Below, piece after piece: positions 6,517-8,513 of a DNA stretch of 8,513 nt (positions are counted from its first letter, which is position 1; the number at the start of each line of letters is the position of its first letter). This DNA comes from Burkholderiales bacterium (lineage in GTDB: Bacteria; Pseudomonadota; Gammaproteobacteria; Burkholderiales; Casimicrobiaceae). A program made the translations under genes and the position numbers. The stretch covers positions 1-8,513 of the forward strand of contig JAICVH010000079.1 in assembly GCA_025935435.1 (NCBI GenBank), read 5' to 3'. A model generated the notes under the pieces. It was not told where the DNA came from and made no database searches. It saw nothing but the letters and a program-made list of their open reading frames with translations.

Positions 6517-7243
6517 GCGGCAGCAAACCCACAAGATTCCCGAAATGATTGACCCGCAAGCGCTGTATTCGACCAACGGACAGGAAGCGTGGCGGGTGCT
6601 TGGAATTATGGCAGAGTTCCAGATGGCGGCCGATCGCCTGAACGGCGTGCGTCCTGCCGTGAGCATGTTCGGCAGCGCGCGCGTCAAAGCCGATCATCCG
6701 TACTATCAAGCGGCGAAGACAATCGCACGCAAACTCTCCGACGCCGGCTTCTCCGTGATCTCCGGCGGCGGACCCGGCATCATGCAGGCTGCCAATCACG
6801 GCGCGCATGCGGGTCGCGCGCCGGCGATTGGCCTCAACATCGTGTTGCCAAACGAGCAGGCGAGCAGCCAGTACCAGGACATCAGCGTCAACTTCCGGTA
6901 TTTCTTCGCGCGGAAAATGATGTTCGTCCGGTTCGCATCGGCTTACGTCGTGCTGCCGGGCGGTTACGGCACGCTCGACGAACTGTCCGAATGCCTGACG
7001 CTCGTGCAAACGGGCAAGAGCCGGCGCATTCCGATCATCCTGGTCGGCGGTGCGTACTGGCAGGGACTGCTCGACTGGTTGAACGAAACGGTCGCCGTCG
7101 AGGGCATGATCGGCGAACATGACATCGACCTGATGCGCATCATCGATGACCCGGATGCGGTCGTAGAGGCGATCTTCAGCTTTTACGAGAACCGCGGATT
7201 TCAGCCGTCGCGCGACGAACGTGAAAAGCTTCTCAATCTGTGA
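6515..7243 (+). CDS. LOG family (TIGR00730-type) Rossmann-fold protein
   Basis: A 242-aa protein of the family once annotated as lysine decarboxylase; characterised LOG members are cytokinin riboside 5'-monophosphate phosphoribohydrolases, and bacterial relatives cleave nucleoside monophosphates at the N-glycosidic bond. Visible motifs are the nucleotide-binding loop SGGGPGIMQAAN (83-94), the Arg-Lys pair FFARKMM (130-136; Arg133, Lys134) and the signature PGGYGTLDE (148-156) with the catalytic-type Glu156. The substrate cannot be set from sequence; a role in nucleotide turnover is inference. ATG at 6515 is preceded by GAGGA eleven bases upstream, within the range for a ribosome site; the alternative ATG at 6545 has none, and would give 232 aa. 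The ATG at 6515 shares two bases with the polA start on the other strand. The C-terminus (EREKLLNL) is complete. It lies on the same strand as the DUF2782 and thrB genes but 221 bases before them. Confidence 0.93.
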   Translation: MRQQTHKIPEMIDPQALYSTNGQEAWRVLGIMAEFQMAADRLNGVRPAVSMFGSARVKADHPYYQAAKTIARKLSDAGFSVISGGGPGIMQAANHGAHAGRAPAIGLNIVLPNEQASSQYQDISVNFRYFFARKMMFVRFASAYVVLPGGYGTLDELSECLTLVQTGKSRRIPIILVGGAYWQGLLDWLNETVAVEGMIGEHDIDLMRIIDDPDAVVEAIFSFYENRGFQPSRDEREKLLNL

Positions 7244-7270
7244 CCGTCGTCGCAGACGATGCCCCGCCGT

Positions 7271-7295
7271 ACGGCCACGAAGACGTGGACACCGT
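7271..7295 (+). terminator. Possible stem-loop after the LOG gene
   Basis: ACGGCCACG (7271-7279) can pair with CGTGG (7284-7288) and, after a 3-base bulge, CCGT (7292-7295), giving a 9-bp stem with an AAGA loop, 28 bases after the stop codon. No T-run follows, so a classic intrinsic terminator is not shown. The position is sensible; the function is a guess. Confidence 0.3.
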
Positions 7296-7368
7296 GGCGA
7301 CGTCGTATCGGCGTTTGACTTACGCGTTAATCCATTCCGGGACGACATCGAATCGAGCGCGTCGAGCC

Positions 7369-7397
7369 TTCGTTGTGTAGCGACCATTTGCTAGAAT
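7369..7397 (+). promoter_or_regulatory. Extended -10 promoter for the DUF2782-thrB transcript
   Basis: TGCTAGAAT (7389-7397) is an extended -10: TG, one base, then TAGAAT (5 of 6 matches to TATAAT). A weak -35 candidate TTCGTT lies at 7369-7374 with a 17-base spacer. Transcription would begin near 7404, leaving a leader of about 60 bases before the ATG at 7465. The local sequence is AT-richer than its surroundings. The rest of the 221-base gap (7244-7464) holds only the stem-loop listed separately; I see no other gene in it. Confidence 0.6.
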
Positions 7398-7464
7398 CAG
7401 TATCGTCGTACCGTCTGCCCGCGTCCGCGCTACCTGCCGATATCCAATCCTTCAAACGCCTGCC

Positions 7465-7806
7465 ATGGCTGCACGTCGAACCGTTTTGATGCTGCTCGTC
7501 GCCATGGTTGCCGGTTCGGGCCTCGCGCAGACTCCCGCGCGGCCGGCCGCGCTGCCGCAACCGCCTCCGCCGCCTGCCGACGTCATCGGCGATCCCGAAC
7601 TCGAGCCGCAGGTGACGATCATCCGGCGCGAAGACCAGGTGATCGAGGAGGTCCGCATCAAGGGCGAACTGCGGTATGTACGGGTGACGCCGCGGCATGG
7701 GCGCCCGTATTTCCTGATTCCGGACGTCAACGGCGCAACCTTCATTCGACGCGAGAGCCTCGACTCGTCGCTGAAGGTGCCGATGTGGGTCCTGTTTTCG
7801 TTCTGA
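7465..7806 (+). CDS. Small exported DUF2782 domain protein
   Basis: A 113-aa protein of unknown function. Residues 1-22 are a signal peptide (Arg4-Arg5, a hydrophobic core VLMLLVAMVAGSG, and a likely cleavage after LAQ at 20-22), so the mature protein should be periplasmic. A proline-rich stretch (25-37, including six consecutive prolines at 32-37 apart from none interrupted after Gln32) leads into the DUF2782 core: PQVTIIRREDQVIEEVRIKGELRY (48-71, key residues Arg54-Glu56 and Glu61-Glu62), VTPRHGRPYFLI (74-85) and the conserved end VPMWVLFSF (105-113). No Shine-Dalgarno sequence is evident; ATG at 7465 is preferred because it supplies the basic n-region of the signal peptide. It lies 54 bases before thrB on the same strand, an order I recall as usual in Burkholderiaceae, and is probably co-transcribed with it. 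The family call is from the C-terminal motif and context; no role can be given. Confidence 0.85.
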   Translation: MAARRTVLMLLVAMVAGSGLAQTPARPAALPQPPPPPADVIGDPELEPQVTIIRREDQVIEEVRIKGELRYVRVTPRHGRPYFLIPDVNGATFIRRESLDSSLKVPMWVLFSF

Positions 7807-7839
7807 ACCACTAGCCGTCTCGAAGGTGCAGGCGCCGCG

Positions 7840-7853
7840 CCCGCTCGCGCGGG
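7840..7853 (+). promoter_or_regulatory. Hairpin covering the thrB ribosome binding site
   Basis: CCCGC (7840-7844) and GCGGG (7849-7853) are perfect 5-base arms with a TCGC loop, ending seven bases before the thrB ATG. The second arm contains the GGGA-like bases that are the only Shine-Dalgarno candidate, so the fold would hide them. There is no following T-run, which argues against a terminator. The structure is seen; an effect on translation is inference. Confidence 0.35.
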
Positions 7854-7860
7854 ACTAACC

Positions 7861-8513
7861 ATGTCGGTCTACACGACGGTCAGCCCCGACGAACTCGACG
7901 CATGGCTCGCGCGCTATCCGCTCGGCGCGCTGGTCGACATGGCGCCCATCGCGGCGGGCATCGAGAACACCAACTATTTCGTCACGACCGAGCGCGGCCG
8001 CTTCGTGCTGACGCTCTACGAACGGTTGCCCGCCGACGAATTGCCGTTCTATCTGAACCTGATGGCGCATCTCGCGCGCGCCGGCGTCGAGGTGCCCGCA
8101 CCGGCACCCGATCGAACGGGTGCGTTGTTCTCGCATTTGAACGGGCGCCCCGCCGGGCTTGTCACGCGCATCGACGGCGCACCCGTCGAAACACCGACGG
8201 CGCACGCCTGCGCGGCCGTTGGCGATGCGCTCGCACGCCTGCACATCGCGTCGCAGCACTATCGTGCGCGGCTCACCAATCGGCGCGGTCCTGCGTGGTG
8301 GCGACAGGCAGCGCGCGCCGTTCGGCCCTACATCACGACGGAGCAAAACGAACTGTTGACCGACGAAGTCCGCTACCAGACCGGATTCGGCAAGGGCAAG
8401 CTCCCGAAGGGCGCGATCCACGGCGACCTCTTCTGCGACAACGTGCTGTTCGACGGCGGGCGTGTTGCCGCCATCATCGACTTCGGATTTGCAGCAACGG
8501 ATTTCTTCGCCTA
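7861..8513 (+). CDS. thrB: Homoserine kinase, ThrB type 2 (APH fold), C-terminus beyond the window
   Basis: ATP-dependent phosphorylation of L-homoserine to O-phosphohomoserine in threonine synthesis, cytosolic. This is the aminoglycoside-phosphotransferase-like type of homoserine kinase found in Pseudomonas and Burkholderia, not the GHMP-kinase ThrB of E. coli. 217 complete codons are visible; the family is about 310-330 aa, so roughly the last third is missing. Evidence: the N-terminal family pattern (YTTVSPDELDAWLARYPLG, 4-22), GIENTNYFVTTERGRFVLTL (33-52) as the nucleotide-binding sheet, the catalytic loop IHGDLFCDNVLF (186-197; Asp189, Asn194) and the metal-binding IIDFGFA (205-211; Asp207). 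Many relatives have Tyr where this has Gly209 and Arg where it has Cys192; these look like tolerated changes. It follows the DUF2782 gene by 54 bases and likely shares its transcript. Confidence 0.95.
   Translation, partial: MSVYTTVSPDELDAWLARYPLGALVDMAPIAAGIENTNYFVTTERGRFVLTLYERLPADELPFYLNLMAHLARAGVEVPAPAPDRTGALFSHLNGRPAGLVTRIDGAPVETPTAHACAAVGDALARLHIASQHYRARLTNRRGPAWWRQAARAVRPYITTEQNELLTDEVRYQTGFGKGKLPKGAIHGDLFCDNVLFDGGRVAAIIDFGFAATDFFA

Noticed and set aside
6517..6687. 57-codon upstream extension of polA in the same frame
   Set aside because: The extension shows no Pol I similarity, would overlap the LOG gene antisense, and the family N-terminus begins exactly at the ATG at 6516.
7315..7343. 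TTGACT at 7315-7320 as a -35 box
   Set aside because: It matches the consensus well, but there is no -10-like hexamer 16-18 bases downstream; the extended -10 at 7389-7397 is a better promoter.
6185..7387. 400-codon minus-strand open frame across the LOG gene
   Set aside because: It runs antisense to the LOG gene and out of frame over the polA N-terminus, and its translation resembles no known family. It is a coding shadow.
1..8513. Mobile elements, CRISPR arrays, tRNA or rRNA genes, defence systems
   Set aside because: I found no transposase, integrase, terminal repeats, regularly spaced repeats or RNA-gene landmarks. Gene content and composition look like ordinary core chromosome.

Overview
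The window is GC-rich, tightly packed bacterial chromosome. Its proteins look betaproteobacterial and most like Burkholderiaceae (Burkholderia, Paraburkholderia or Caballeronia). This rests on the MdtA/MdtB-type efflux genes, a membrane protein resembling the BPSS1780 family, and the order polA - LOG-family gene - DUF2782 gene - thrB. That assignment is from memory of family features, not from a search.

Layout. (1) Positions 1-1673, minus strand: an MdtA-like periplasmic adaptor followed, with an ATGA stop/start overlap, by the first 112 codons of an MdtB-like RND transporter that runs off the left edge. The 172-base leader upstream of mdtA contains three copies of a 7-base element arranged so that two alternative hairpins can form. 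(2) 1846-2811, minus: a DedA membrane protein fused to a C-terminal rhodanese domain. (3) 2952-3740, plus: a polytopic membrane protein with a strong ribosome binding site, divergent from the DedA gene. (4) 3784-6516, minus: polA, complete, convergent with the previous gene. (5) 6515-7243, plus: a LOG-family (TIGR00730-type) protein whose start codon overlaps the polA start codon. (6) 7465-7806 and 7861 to the right edge, plus: a small exported DUF2782 protein and then homoserine kinase thrB (cut by the window end), probably one transcript from an extended -10 promoter near 7369-7397.

The genes are mostly housekeeping: replication and repair (polA), threonine synthesis (thrB), nucleotide or cytokinin-type phosphoribohydrolase chemistry (LOG), and envelope or efflux functions. 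I see no mobile element, CRISPR array, tRNA or rRNA, and no defence or biosynthetic cluster. The most notable observation is in DNA polymerase I. Its polymerase and 5'-nuclease catalytic residues are intact, but three of the four metal-binding carboxylates of the 3'-5' exonuclease site are replaced (Ser340, Ala407 and Asn483 in place of Glu, Asp and Asp). This predicts a naturally non-proofreading Pol I with a preserved exonuclease fold.
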